NCBI GenBank assembly: GCA_947441065.1
Contig: CANESI010000031.1
Location: 1 to 35,025, forward strand
Direction: 5' to 3'
Source of the DNA: Caulobacteraceae bacterium
GTDB lineage: Bacteria; Pseudomonadota; Alphaproteobacteria; Caulobacterales; Caulobacteraceae
DNA: 35,025 nt
Part shown: positions 1 to 7,902 of the stretch, in pieces
Layout of the letters: every line of letters starts with the position of its first letter
How positions within the stretch are numbered: the stretch's first letter is position 1
The notes under the pieces: model-generated
What the model saw: only the letters and a program-made list of their open reading frames with translations
Database searches by the model: none
What the model was told of the DNA's origin: nothing
Position numbers and translations under genes: made by a program

Positions 1-467
1 TGCTTTTCGAGCTGTTTTTCCATCGCATCTTCGACCTGGTGCGGGTCTTCAAGGTTCATGGTCATCATACGCAGCGTGTCGCAGATGAAATCCACGGCGA
101 AATGATCTTTGACGATCTTTGGAAACCGGGAAAAGATCGTGCTGTCTTCGGGCTTTTCGATATGGCTTTCCAAAGCGATCACGCCTTTGGACTTCATGGT
201 CTTGGTCAACAGAAACAGCAGAGACAATAGATCCGTATAGTCGCTGGCCTTCCATTTTGGGCCTGCAAAGACCTTTACGAAGCCGCCGCCGGTTGCCTTA
301 AGGGTGGACATGCTACTACCGATGAGCATGGCGGCAACGCCCGACCCGCCAATGGTCGCCATCTCGAAGGGCAAGGCCGACATCACCACCGCCATGTTGC
401 CGCCGTGGAAAATGTAGACGCCGAATACCGCCACAAACAGCACGACAATACCGATGATTTGAAGCAT
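1..467 (-). CDS. motA: Flagellar motor stator protein MotA (3' part cut by window edge)
   Basis: Reading the minus strand from the ATG at 467-465 gives 155 residues that run off the window start without a stop. The N-terminus is hydrophobic (starts MLQIIGIVVLFVAVFGVYIF), followed by a glycine-rich second membrane segment and then a soluble part with the MotA-like stretch KASDYTDLLSLLFLLTKTMK and a charged cytoplasmic region. MotA is an inner-membrane proton-channel subunit that, with MotB, forms the stator that drives flagellar rotation. Full-length MotA is near 290 residues, so roughly half is present. A good ribosome site (AGGAAG) lies about 9 nt before the ATG. The gene diverges from the MFS gene at 623. 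MotB would be expected beyond the window edge. Confidence rests on the N-terminal pattern; this open frame has no stop in the window. Confidence 0.88.
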   Translation of the reverse strand, partial: MLQIIGIVVLFVAVFGVYIFHGGNMAVVMSALPFEMATIGGSGVAAMLIGSSMSTLKATGGGFVKVFAGPKWKASDYTDLLSLLFLLTKTMKSKGVIALESHIEKPEDSTIFSRFPKIVKDHFAVDFICDTLRMMTMNLEDPHQVEDAMEKQLEK

Positions 468-523
468 GGCCTTATCTTCCTAACGTTGATCAGGCCTTAT
501 GGGCTTGAAATGCTTAATTTGGC

Positions 524-554
524 GTTTGCGCAAACTATGGAATGCTCAGCTGAG
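524..554. promoter_or_regulatory. Two perfect palindromes in the motA/MFS divergent intergenic region
   Basis: Positions 524-535 read GTTTGCGCAAAC, a perfect 12-bp palindrome with a central CG. Positions 545-554 read CTCAGCTGAG, a perfect 10-bp palindrome. They are centred about 20 bp apart, two helical turns, between the two divergent starts. A central-CG palindrome is typical of LacI-family operators, but no regulator gene is adjacent, so the protein that might bind is unknown. Seen directly: the two palindromes and their spacing. Inferred: an operator role. Confidence 0.4.
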
Positions 555-622
555 GTGGTGCTGCGGCGCGAGGTCCAAGTTAAATTGAGCCAAGACCGTT
601 TGCGGGGGGCGATCCGGCGTCT

Positions 623-1969
623 ATGGTGCGGGACATGAGCCGCCCCCTTGATCCTCTGCGCCGTTTTGCTGGTCGCCTGCCCTCTAGCCCTGAGCAGACC
701 CGCCGCCGATCCTTCACCATCCTGTTTTGCGTTTTGATGAGCGTTGCTGCGGGCAATACCTCGATGCAGTCGGTCCTGCCCGCCATTGGCCGAGAGATCG
801 GCATTCGCGATACGCTGATTGCGGCGATCTTTACGATGTCGGCTCTGTTCTGGACCCTCACCGCACCCTTTTGGGCGAAAAGGTCCGATCGGGTGGGCCG
901 CAAGAAGATGGTGGTGACCGGGCTCGCAGGCTTCGGTGTTTCGATGCTCGGCTTTGCCCTTGTCGTGCTGGCAGGCCTTAATGGGCTCGCATTACCGATG
1001 GTGATCTTTGCGGGGGCCGCCATGACCCGGGCGATTTTCGGTCTGGTCGGTTCCGCGTCCAATCCTGCCGCCCAAGCCTATGTCGCTGACCGTTCGGAAC
1101 GGTTTGAGCGGACGGGCGCCTTGGCCACCCTTGCCTCGGCCTTTGGACTGGGCACCATCTTAGGTCCTGCCGTTGCGCCCCTTTTTGTCCTGCCCATCGT
1201 TGGCCTATCGGGTCCGATGTTTGCTTTTGCCACGGTGGCCTTTGTTATGATGGCCGTTGTGCAGATCGGCCTGCCCGATGATGGTCCAGAATCTCGGATA
1301 GCTTGGGCTGAAAAGGTCAAGGCTCAGGCCCTAGAGCCAAAGCTTAAGCGTAAGACGGGCCTTTGGCGCGATCCGCGTATGATGCCGTTCATTATCTATG
1401 GATTTTTGGTGGGTTCGGCTCAGGCCATTAATGGCCAGACCCTCGGCTTCTTGATCATCGACAAGATGGGCGTAACCCCAGCCCAAGCCTCAGGCTTTAC
1501 GGGCGTGGCCATGATGGCTGGTGCGGTTGCGGGTCTCTTGGCTCAGTGGGGTCTAATTCGGATGCTGCGCATTGGCCCAAGACAACTGATGCGTTGGGGG
1601 GCAGGCCTAGCGGTCCTTGGCAATGTGATGATGGCCTTGGCCCCCAACTATGCCACCGTGGTCACGGCCTTTGCCCTGACCAGCCTTGGCTATGGTTTTG
1701 GCCGCCCGGGCTTTACGGCGGGGTCTTCGTTAGCCGTGGGGCAGACCGAGCAGGGCGAGGTGGCGGGGGCCATCACCGCGGTCAACGGGGCCTGCTACAT
1801 TATCGCGCCTGTGTTCGGGGTCATGCTGTACGAACTCGGCGGGCCGCTGCCCTATGCGTTCAATGTGGTGATCCTGCTTGCGCTCTTGGGTTTCGCCTTC
1901 CGCAACCCAACCCTCAAGGCGGTTGGCGAGGATTTGGCTGAGCCTGACCCTACCATTTCGGACAGCTAG
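623..1969 (+). CDS. MFS transporter, DHA1 / tetracycline-exporter-like family
   Basis: The 448-residue product has the outline of a 12-helix major facilitator. Motif A, between helices 2 and 3, is visible as AKRSDRVGRKK near residue 92. Glycine- and alanine-rich helices continue to about residue 435, and a hydrophilic linker (around 215-245) separates the two six-helix halves. MFS proteins of this group are inner-membrane drug:proton antiporters, but the substrate cannot be told from sequence. The ATG at 623 is used; an in-frame ATG at 635 is an alternative, since the region in front of both has only weak ribosome-binding character. The stop codon at 1967-1969 overlaps the stop of the convergent transglycosylase gene, forming CTAG, so no terminator fits between the two. 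Confidence 0.85.
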   Translation: MVRDMSRPLDPLRRFAGRLPSSPEQTRRRSFTILFCVLMSVAAGNTSMQSVLPAIGREIGIRDTLIAAIFTMSALFWTLTAPFWAKRSDRVGRKKMVVTGLAGFGVSMLGFALVVLAGLNGLALPMVIFAGAAMTRAIFGLVGSASNPAAQAYVADRSERFERTGALATLASAFGLGTILGPAVAPLFVLPIVGLSGPMFAFATVAFVMMAVVQIGLPDDGPESRIAWAEKVKAQALEPKLKRKTGLWRDPRMMPFIIYGFLVGSAQAINGQTLGFLIIDKMGVTPAQASGFTGVAMMAGAVAGLLAQWGLIRMLRIGPRQLMRWGAGLAVLGNVMMALAPNYATVVTAFALTSLGYGFGRPGFTAGSSLAVGQTEQGEVAGAITAVNGACYIIAPVFGVMLYELGGPLPYAFNVVILLALLGFAFRNPTLKAVGEDLAEPDPTISDS

Positions 1970-3246
1970 GACGGCAACATCAGGGCTGAGGCCATAAGGG
2001 CCTGTACGCCCTCAAGGGTTAGATAGCCATCGGCTGCAACGCCCACGGACCGTTGCCAAGACCGCAAGGCCTTGCGGGTGCGAAGACCAATCACCCCATC
2101 GGCCTCGCCGACATCATAGCCGAGCTGCGCCAGCGCAATCTGCGCACCAAAGCGATCCGAACTGCTGAGTGGCATCTCGACCGGCCAAGGCGTAACCAGC
2201 GGCGCGGAACCCGCGATCCGGTCTGCCAGCAGGCCCACAGACAGGGCGTATGCCATGGCATTATTGTAGATGCGAATGGCCATGTGATTGGCAAAGATCA
2301 GGAAGGCGGGTCCCTTGGCCCCGGCCGGCAAGATCAGGCTCGCGGCCAAGCCTTGATCAGCCAAGGCCCATCCCCAACCATCGGCTGGCCGCACGCCAAG
2401 GCCTGCCCAAACATTGGGGGACTGGTTTGGGCCTTCCGAAAGGCCAAAATCGAACCCCGGCGGCAAGAGCACCTCACGCGCCCAAGGCTGGCCGGGCCGC
2501 CATCCGCCCTTGACCAGAAGGTTGGCCGCAGAGGCCAGCGCATCAGCCGTTGAACCCCAGATGTCGCGCCGCCCATCGCCATCAAAATCTAAGGCGGTGC
2601 TGACATAGGTCTCTGGCAGAAACTGGGTCTGGCCCAAGGCGCCGGCCCAAGACCCCCGCAACTGTTCGCGTGTTGCCTCTCCGGTCGAGATCATCCTAAG
2701 CGCGGCAAAGAGCTGGGCTTCGGCCCAAGCCCGCCTGCGACCTTGCGCGGCCAAGGTGGCCATGGAGCGGATGACGTCATACTGACCCATCACCGCGCCA
2801 AATCCGGTCTCCACGCCCCAGATGGCGATTAGGACCTGACCGGGAACGCCGAAGCGCGCTTCGATTGGGGCCAGAGCGGGCAGGTTGGCGCGGCGGGACT
2901 GACCCATGGCGATGCGATCGTCTGCCACCACACCTCGGATATAGTCTCCAACAGGCTTGGACAGTTCTGGCTGGCGCCGATCAAGGCCCAAGACCCTTGG
3001 GTCGGGCGTCAATCCGGCCATTTCCCGTGTCAGCAAGTCTGACGACCAACCGCCCGCGACCGCTCGGCTTTTGAAATCGGCTGACCAAGCCTCAAAAGCC
3101 GGATCGCCTGAGGTCACGGGCAAGGCGGGACTAACTGCAATCGGCAAGCCATCGGGACCAACAGACGGTACCTGCGCGCGCGCCGTCTGAGGCAGGCCCA
3201 CAGCCATCGAGGCCCCTGAGAGGCGGATGAAAAGACGCCGATCCAT
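1966..3246 (-). CDS. Lytic murein transglycosylase, MltB family, with C-terminal peptidoglycan-binding domain
   Basis: The chosen start at 3246 gives 426 residues beginning MDRRLFIRLSGASMAVG, a twin-arginine-like signal followed by a hydrophobic stretch and a likely AxA cleavage site (TARA) near residue 24. A longer frame reaches 3303 but adds only a non-signal-like extension. The SLT_2/MltB catalytic domain spans about residues 45-345; the catalytic glutamate is E146 in IWGVETGFG, followed by the family signature IRSMATLA. The last 65 residues form a PG_binding_1 repeat (AQLGYDVGEADGVIGLRTRKAL). The enzyme cleaves the MurNAc-GlcNAc bond of murein with 1,6-anhydro product formation in the periplasm. 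A Tat-type rather than lipoprotein signal distinguishes it from E. coli MltB. Family assignment is strong; the export route is inferred. Confidence 0.92.
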   Translation of the reverse strand: MDRRLFIRLSGASMAVGLPQTARAQVPSVGPDGLPIAVSPALPVTSGDPAFEAWSADFKSRAVAGGWSSDLLTREMAGLTPDPRVLGLDRRQPELSKPVGDYIRGVVADDRIAMGQSRRANLPALAPIEARFGVPGQVLIAIWGVETGFGAVMGQYDVIRSMATLAAQGRRRAWAEAQLFAALRMISTGEATREQLRGSWAGALGQTQFLPETYVSTALDFDGDGRRDIWGSTADALASAANLLVKGGWRPGQPWAREVLLPPGFDFGLSEGPNQSPNVWAGLGVRPADGWGWALADQGLAASLILPAGAKGPAFLIFANHMAIRIYNNAMAYALSVGLLADRIAGSAPLVTPWPVEMPLSSSDRFGAQIALAQLGYDVGEADGVIGLRTRKALRSWQRSVGVAADGYLTLEGVQALMASALMLPS

Positions 3247-3342
3247 AGGCCCCTGTCTAAAGCGGCGGGCTAGGGTCTGGCAATCACAAGCCTGTGCGGT
3301 CAAAATTCATGGGCCTTTGGGGCTTCGATGCGCTCCTGATGA

Positions 3343-3370
3343 TTGACTCAAGGCTAAGCCGAACCTATAG
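3343..3370 (+). promoter_or_regulatory. Candidate sigma-70-type promoter of rpmJ
   Basis: TTGACT at 3343-3348 and CTATAG at 3365-3370 are separated by 16 bp, close to the housekeeping promoter pattern, and lie about 75 bp before rpmJ. A GANTC site (GACTC, 3345-3349) overlaps the -35 element. A near-match to a DnaA box, TTATCCACC, lies at 3381-3389, with one mismatch at the last base. Only the motif match supports this. Confidence 0.5.
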
Positions 3371-3446
3371 ACCTCGCTCCTTATCCACCGGACAGGGCCC
3401 GCCACACTCGCGCAGGGACCGTTCGAGAACCAAACGAGAAGACGTT

Positions 3447-3572
3447 ATGAAGGTCAGAAGCTCGCTCAAGTCGTTGAAGACGCGTCACCGCGACTGCAAG
3501 CTCGTGCGCCGCAAGGGCCGGGTCTATGTGATCAACAAGACCGATCCTCGCTTCAAAGCCAAGCAGGGCTAA
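3447..3572 (+). CDS. rpmJ: 50S ribosomal protein L36
   Basis: A 41-residue, highly basic protein starting [20 protein letters not shown] and ending DPRFKAKQG. This matches the short alphaproteobacterial L36 type, which lacks the four zinc-binding residues of the classical 37-38 residue form. L36 binds 23S rRNA in the large subunit. A longer open frame begins at 3294, but the internal ATG at 3447 is the family start and has a GAGAAG ribosome site before it. The gene stands alone rather than in the spc operon, as in many alphaproteobacteria, with its own candidate promoter at 3343-3370. It is followed within 8 bp by the HAD gene, so the two may be co-transcribed. Confidence 0.95.
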   Translation: MKVRSSLKSLKTRHRDCKLVRRKGRVYVINKTDPRFKAKQG

Positions 3573-3579
3573 GACGTCG

Positions 3580-4185
3580 ATGTCGGTGGTCGGCGTCCTG
3601 TTTGACGTCGGCAACGTCATTGTGCGCTGGGAGCCAGCGCGCCTTTACCAAAAGATTTTTGCCGACCCGGTTGAGCGCGAGCGCTTCTTGACCGAGGTCT
3701 GTAGCATGGGCTGGCACGTTCAGCACGATCTCGGCATGTCTATGGCCGAAAATGCTCTGCCCCTCATCGCCCAATATCCCCACTACAAGGATGCGATCCT
3801 CGCCTGGTCATTGCGCTGGGACGAGATGTTTGACGGCTGTATCCCAGAATCGGTCGCGGCCATTGAGACGCTGAATGATCGGGGCGTGCCCCTGTTTGCC
3901 CTAACCAACATGCCCTCTGAAAAGGCCGCTGGCGTCTTTGCCATGGACCCCGCCTTTGCGCACTTTCGCGACATCATCATTTCGGGCGATGAGGGCATGG
4001 TGAAGCCCCATGCTGATATCTTCCACCTGACCTGCCGCCGCTGCGGTCTTGCGCCCGAGCAACTGCTGTTCATCGACGACAGCGTCGCCAATATTGAGGC
4101 CGCCAAGGCGCTGGGCTTTGCCACCCACCTTTTTAACGACCCAAAGGCCCTGATGCCGCATCTGGCCGCCTTGGGACTGGTCTAG
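3580..4185 (+). CDS. HAD-superfamily phosphatase (subfamily IA, YihX-like)
   Basis: The 201-residue product carries all four HAD motifs. Motif I is FDVGNVIV with nucleophile D9; the second motif-I aspartate is replaced by glycine, as in YihX-type sugar-phosphate phosphatases. Motif II is the threonine in LTNMP, motif III the lysine in GMVKPHADIF, and motif IV is FIDDSVANIEAAKALG. An alpha-helical cap lies between motifs I and II (about residues 15-95). HAD IA enzymes dephosphorylate small phosphorylated metabolites in the cytosol; sugar phosphates are plausible, but the substrate is not predictable. The gene starts 8 bp after rpmJ without a strong ribosome site of its own. Confidence 0.88.
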   Translation: MSVVGVLFDVGNVIVRWEPARLYQKIFADPVERERFLTEVCSMGWHVQHDLGMSMAENALPLIAQYPHYKDAILAWSLRWDEMFDGCIPESVAAIETLNDRGVPLFALTNMPSEKAAGVFAMDPAFAHFRDIIISGDEGMVKPHADIFHLTCRRCGLAPEQLLFIDDSVANIEAAKALGFATHLFNDPKALMPHLAALGLV

Positions 4186-4263
4186 AGCTGGGTCCTTCGC
4201 GGCATGTGAACCAAAAGGCGGTGGCAAGCGTAAGGTTATCAAAGCCCTCTTGGAGCCAAGTCG

Positions 4264-4848
4264 ATGCGCAAACTGATGCCAAAATTCGCGGCCGCCTCTC
4301 TGGCGGGCCTTGCCGCTGCCCTTGCCTTAACCGGCTGTTCGACCCTGGACGTCGAGACCAATAGCCAACCGACCCCGAAATTTGTCTTGGAAGACTATTT
4401 CCAAGGCCGTACCTATGCCTATGGTCTGTTTGAGGGGCCGGACACCAAGCTGCAGCGGGCCTTTACCGTGGTGGCCGACGGCGTCCAGTCTGGTGACACC
4501 CTGACCCTCAACGAGACCTTCCTGTGGAGCGACGGCGAACGCCAGACCCGCGTCTGGACCTTCAAGAAGATCGGTGAGGGCCGCTATGAGGGCCGGGCCG
4601 GAGATGTCGACGGCGTCGCCCGCGTCACCACCCAAGGCAATGCCCTGCGCATCCAGTACAAGCTGATCTTGCCCATCGGTAAGACCAAGATCGCCGTCGA
4701 TGTCGATGACTGGAGCCACCAGTTCGCTGACGGCGCCGTCATCAACCGCGCCGACATGAGCAAGTTCGGCCTCCACCTCGGCCGCATCACCCTAACCTTC
4801 ATCAAGCCCGGACAGGCCCGCCCCGTGGCGGAGGGGTTGGTGAAGTAG
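4264..4848 (+). CDS. DUF3833-family lipoprotein
   Basis: The 194-residue protein starts with a lipoprotein signal peptide ending in the lipobox LTGC, so C25 would be the lipidated residue. The mature part matches the DUF3833 pattern as I recall it: LEDYFQGRTYAYGLFEG, then GDTLTLNETFLWSDGE and RVWTFKKIGEGRYEG. The family has no firmly assigned biochemical function and is probably attached to the outer or inner membrane from the periplasmic side. GGAG at 4252-4255 is a suitable ribosome site. The gene reads in the same direction as ffh, but 211 bp of structured sequence separates them. Confidence 0.82.
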   Translation: MRKLMPKFAAASLAGLAAALALTGCSTLDVETNSQPTPKFVLEDYFQGRTYAYGLFEGPDTKLQRAFTVVADGVQSGDTLTLNETFLWSDGERQTRVWTFKKIGEGRYEGRAGDVDGVARVTTQGNALRIQYKLILPIGKTKIAVDVDDWSHQFADGAVINRADMSKFGLHLGRITLTFIKPGQARPVAEGLVK

Positions 4849-4885
4849 GGTAGTCACCCACCCCCCTTCCTTGACCCCGTGATCC

Positions 4886-5012
4886 CCTTAGCGTAAGGAC
4901 TGCCACTTCTCGGTGTCATCCCTGATGCGCCCTCCACCGCCACGACCCCTTAGGTTCTAAGGACGAGGGCGGCGAGACCCCTCCGTCGGCGTGATCGCTC
5001 GCGGGGGCGATC
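4886..5012 (+). other. Structured 5' leader in front of ffh (several inverted repeats)
   Basis: The 211-bp gap before ffh contains four inverted repeats. CCTTA (4886-4890) pairs with TAAGG (4894-4898). CGCCCTC (4928-4934) pairs with GAGGGCG (4965-4971) and encloses CCTTAG (4948-4953) pairing with CTAAGG (4957-4962). GATCGC (4993-4998) pairs with GCGATC (5007-5012). None is followed by a T tract, so these are not standard terminators. A leader RNA, a factor-dependent terminator region, or chance in GC-rich DNA are all possible. No SRP RNA signature was seen here. Confidence 0.35.
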
Positions 5013-5059
5013 TTCGTTTGGAGTGTGGGTCTGGGCCAGCCGGTCAATGCGGTAGGACC

Positions 5060-6607
5060 ATGTTCGACGGACTAACAGAGCGGCTTTCAGGGGTATTTGA
5101 CCGGCTTTCGGGCCGCGGCGTGCTGTCTGAAAAGGATGTCGAGGAGGCGCTGCGCGAAGTGCGCGTGGCTCTGCTCGAGGCCGATGTCGCCTTGCCCGTC
5201 GTCAAGGATTTCATTGCTAAGGCCAAGGTTCGGGCCACCGGCGAAGATGTCATCCGCTCGGTCCGGCCTGCCGATCAGGTGGTCAAGATCGTCTATGATG
5301 GTCTGGTCGAGACCCTTGGCGGCGAAGAGCCAACGCCGCTCGATCTGGCGGCCAATCCTCCGGCTGTGATCCTGATGGCCGGTCTGCAGGGGTCGGGTAA
5401 GACCACCACCTCGGCCAAGCTGGCCCTGCGCATCCTCAAGACCGAGCGCAAGAAGGTCATGATGGCCTCGCTCGATACGCGCCGTCCGGCGGCGATGGAG
5501 CAGTTGGCCCTCTTGGGTCAACAGGCCGGTGTCGACACCTTGCCGATCATGGCCGGGCAAAGTGCGCCCGACATTGCCCGCCGCGCGCTAAGTGCCGCTA
5601 AGCTCGGCGGCTATGATGTTCTGATCCTTGATACGGCCGGTCGCACGACCTTGGACGAGGCCATGATGGCCGAAGCCTCTGAGATTGCGCGCATTGCTAA
5701 TCCGGTTGAGACCCTGCTGGTCGCCGATAGCCTGACCGGTCAAGATGCGGTGCGTACCGCAAAGGCCTTCCATGAGCGCCTGCCGCTCACCGGCCTGATC
5801 CTGACCCGCGCCGATGGCGATGGGCGCGGCGGTGCGGCCCTGTCGATGCGGGCGGTCACGGGCCTGCCGATCAAGTTCATGGGCGCGGGCGAGAAGATCG
5901 AAGCCCTCGATGTCTTTGATGCCCGCCGCGTTGCGGGCCGGATTCTGGGGCAAGGCGATATTGTCGCCCTGGTCGAGCGGGCCGCTGCTGATCTGGATCA
6001 GGCCAAGGCCGAAAAGATGGCGCGCCGTCTGGCCAAGGGACAGTTCGACCTCGAAGACCTGTCCGATCAACTGCGTCAGATGCAGCGCATGGGCGGTATG
6101 CAGGGCATTATGGGCATGCTTCCGGGCGTCCAGAAGGCCAAGCAACAGATCGCCGAAGCCAATATGAACGACAAATCGATCGCCCGTCAGCTCGCCATCA
6201 TCTCCTCCATGACCAAGCTGGAACGCAAGAAGCCCGACATTCTGGCTGCTTCGCGCAAGCGCCGCATCGCTGCGGGTTCTGGCGTTGACGTGTCTGAAAT
6301 TAACCGCCTACTCAAGCAACATCGCCAGATGGCCGACGCCTTCAAGATGATGAGCCGTGACGGCGGCAAGGGCATGGCCCGCATGGCCCAGATGATGGGT
6401 GCCAAGATCCCCGGCCTGCCCGGCGGTGGCGGCGGCGCGGATCTGGACCGTATGAAATCTATGGGCGGCGGCAAGATGGCCGCGTCCGATCCCTCTTCTC
6501 CGTCCTTGCCCGGCCTTTCCGGGTCTCCCCTCGCGGGGCTAGGCGGCGCTGCGAAACCTCCGGCAGGCCTTCCTGGCTTAGGCGGTCTGTTCAAACCTAA
6601 ATCCTGA
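5060..6607 (+). CDS. ffh: Signal recognition particle protein Ffh
   Basis: The ATG at 5060 gives 515 residues and the canonical N-terminus MFDGLTERLSGVF; an open frame from 4991 adds 23 unrelated residues. The N domain covers about residues 1-90. The GTPase domain has G1 GLQGSGKTT (108-116), G3 DTAGR and the G4/G5 region TRADGDGRGG, with TRAD instead of the usual TKLD. The methionine-rich M domain follows (QMQRMGGMQGIMGMLPG), with the RNA-binding helix RKRRIAAGSG. Ffh binds signal sequences at the ribosome and SRP RNA and delivers nascent chains to FtsY at the inner membrane. The C-terminus carries an unusual Gly/Pro-rich tail of about 75 residues with repeated PGL and LGG units. The rpsP gene follows after 28 bp. 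Confidence 0.97.
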   Translation: MFDGLTERLSGVFDRLSGRGVLSEKDVEEALREVRVALLEADVALPVVKDFIAKAKVRATGEDVIRSVRPADQVVKIVYDGLVETLGGEEPTPLDLAANPPAVILMAGLQGSGKTTTSAKLALRILKTERKKVMMASLDTRRPAAMEQLALLGQQAGVDTLPIMAGQSAPDIARRALSAAKLGGYDVLILDTAGRTTLDEAMMAEASEIARIANPVETLLVADSLTGQDAVRTAKAFHERLPLTGLILTRADGDGRGGAALSMRAVTGLPIKFMGAGEKIEALDVFDARRVAGRILGQGDIVALVERAAADLDQAKAEKMARRLAKGQFDLEDLSDQLRQMQRMGGMQGIMGMLPGVQKAKQQIAEANMNDKSIARQLAIISSMTKLERKKPDILAASRKRRIAAGSGVDVSEINRLLKQHRQMADAFKMMSRDGGKGMARMAQMMGAKIPGLPGGGGGADLDRMKSMGGGKMAASDPSSPSLPGLSGSPLAGLGGAAKPPAGLPGLGGLFKPKS

Positions 6608-6635
6608 TCAAAACGATCTTCGAAAGGACTAACCC

Positions 6636-7154
6636 ATGCTGCGTATCCGTTTGACCCGTGGGGGCACCAAGAAGCGCCCTTACTATTCCATCATCATCGC
6701 CGACAGCCACGCCCCTCGCGATGGCCGCTTCATCGAGAAGGTGGGCACCTATAACCCGCTGCTCAAGAAGGACGATCCTACGCGCGTCACCTTGAAGCTG
6801 GAAAGCATCACCGCTTGGCTCGCCAAGGGCGCCCAGCCCTCCGACCGCGTGGCGCGCTTCCTCGCCGCTGAAGGTCTGGTCAAGTGGGAACATGGCAACA
6901 ACCCTAACCGGGCTAAGCCAGGCAAGAAGGCGCAAGAGCGCACCGCCGAGCGCGCCAAGCGTGACACCGACCGTATTGCGGCTGAAGAGGCCGCTAAGGC
7001 TGATGCGGCTGCTGCTGCCGTTGCCGCCGCTGAAGCTGCCGCCGCTGCCGCTGCGGCTCCTGCCGTAGAAGAGGCTCCTGCTGAAGAGGCCGCCGCTGAA
7101 GAGGTTGTTGCCGAAGAAGCGCCAGCCGAAGAGACCCCCGCCGAAGAGGCATAG
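6636..7154 (+). CDS. rpsP: 30S ribosomal protein S16 with long Ala/Glu-rich tail
   Basis: Residues 1 to about 85 are a standard S16: [20 protein letters not shown], then [14 protein letters not shown] and a conserved lysine/arginine-rich end. The S16 family is usually 80-90 residues long, but this protein has 172. The extra part begins with a basic segment (about 90-110) and ends in a low-complexity tail built from alanine runs and EEAPAEE-type units. S16 is an early assembly protein of the small subunit that binds 16S rRNA. Tails of this kind occur in Caulobacter relatives, and their role is not known to me. AAGGA lies before the ATG. A strong terminator follows at 7184-7220, before rimM. 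Confidence 0.96.
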   Translation: MLRIRLTRGGTKKRPYYSIIIADSHAPRDGRFIEKVGTYNPLLKKDDPTRVTLKLESITAWLAKGAQPSDRVARFLAAEGLVKWEHGNNPNRAKPGKKAQERTAERAKRDTDRIAAEEAAKADAAAAAVAAAEAAAAAAAAPAVEEAPAEEAAAEEVVAEEAPAEETPAEEA

Positions 7155-7183
7155 GTCTAAGGCTAATCGCCCACTTGACGTCG

Positions 7184-7220
7184 TCAGGCGCGGTCTAGGA
7201 AGATCGCGCCTGATGTTTTT
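7184..7220 (+). terminator. Rho-independent terminator after rpsP
   Basis: TCAGGCGCGGTCT (7184-7196) pairs with AGATCGCGCCTGA (7201-7213) around the tetraloop AGGA. This is a 13-bp stem with one G-T wobble, followed by TGTTTTT (7214-7220). The structure ends 18 bp before the rimM start, so rimM is reached by read-through or by its own promoter. It separates rpsP from rimM, which are usually co-transcribed. Confidence 0.85.
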
Positions 7221-7238
7221 CTATTGCCTAGGATTTTC

Positions 7239-7751
7239 ATGACGCAAGACAACCGCCTCGTCCTAGTTGGCCGGGTCGCTGGCGCCTTTGGCGTGCGCGG
7301 CGAAATCCGTTTGACCACCTTTACCGAAGCGCCCCTGTCCGTGGTCAATTACCGCGACCTGCGCCGCAAGGATGGCTCTCCTGGCCTGACCATGATCTCG
7401 GGTCGTTCGACCAAGGGGGGGCTCATTGGCCGCGCCAAGGAGGTTGAGACCAAAGAACAGGCCGACCGCCTGCGCGGCACCGAGCTCTATGTTCCGCGCG
7501 AGCTTTTGCCCCCGACCGATGATGACGAGTTCTATCTGGCCGATCTGATCGGTTTGAGGGTGGATTCGCCTGAGGGTCTCGTGCTGGGCAAGGTCAAGGC
7601 CGTCCAGAATTTCGGCGCCGGCGACCTGATCGAGGTCCAGCCCGCCCGTGGCAATAGTTGGTACCTGCCCTTCACCCGAGAACTGGTCCCCGAGATCGAT
7701 CTTGCTGGCGGCCGGATCGTTGGCGTGCCGGTGGTGGTTGTCGAGGAGTAG
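7239..7751 (+). CDS. rimM: Ribosome maturation factor RimM
   Basis: The ATG at 7239 gives 170 residues starting MTQDNRLVLVGRVAGAFGVRGEIRL, the RimM beta-barrel signature. The longer frame begins at a TTG at 7224, and the AGGA at about 7230-7233 fits the ATG better. The N-terminal RimM domain covers residues 1-90, with the typical EVETKEQADRLRGTELYVPR. The PRC-barrel domain follows (FYLADLIGLRV, then a conserved region ending in the family-like VPVVVVEE). RimM helps 30S maturation near the head domain and binds S19. Normally trmD follows directly; here trmD is 2.5 kb away. Confidence 0.95.
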   Translation: MTQDNRLVLVGRVAGAFGVRGEIRLTTFTEAPLSVVNYRDLRRKDGSPGLTMISGRSTKGGLIGRAKEVETKEQADRLRGTELYVPRELLPPTDDDEFYLADLIGLRVDSPEGLVLGKVKAVQNFGAGDLIEVQPARGNSWYLPFTRELVPEIDLAGGRIVGVPVVVVEE

Positions 7752-7800
7752 GGGCAGTTGGGCGGGGGGCGCCCCGCGCTTTCCGCTTCCGCCCTACCCC

Positions 7801-7893
7801 CCGTGTCCCCCGCGCAGGCGGGGGCCTAGACCTGTGGAACTCTGACGGACGGTTGGCCCTTATCTGGATCCCCGCCTTCGCGGGGAAGGCGGA
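7801..7893. repeat. 93-bp double-hairpin intergenic repeat, copy 1
   Basis: The copy consists of a first hairpin CCCCCGC-GCAG-GCGGGGG (7807-7824), a less conserved middle of about 45 bp, and a second hairpin CCCCGC-CTTC-GCGGGG (7870-7885). It has the same length as copies 2 and 3 and is colinear with them without gaps; I count about 80 of 93 positions identical in each pair. It begins 49 bp after the rimM stop and ends 9 bp before the stop codon of the minus-strand GIY-YIG gene. The unit is an imperfect large palindrome, since its reverse complement resembles itself. Confidence 0.9.
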
Positions 7894-7902
7894 GGAGGGG
7901 CG

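Noticed and set aside
4849-5059. SRP RNA gene (ffs) next to ffh
   Set aside because: The conserved GGAAGCAGCC-type loop and the long hairpin of SRP RNA are absent.
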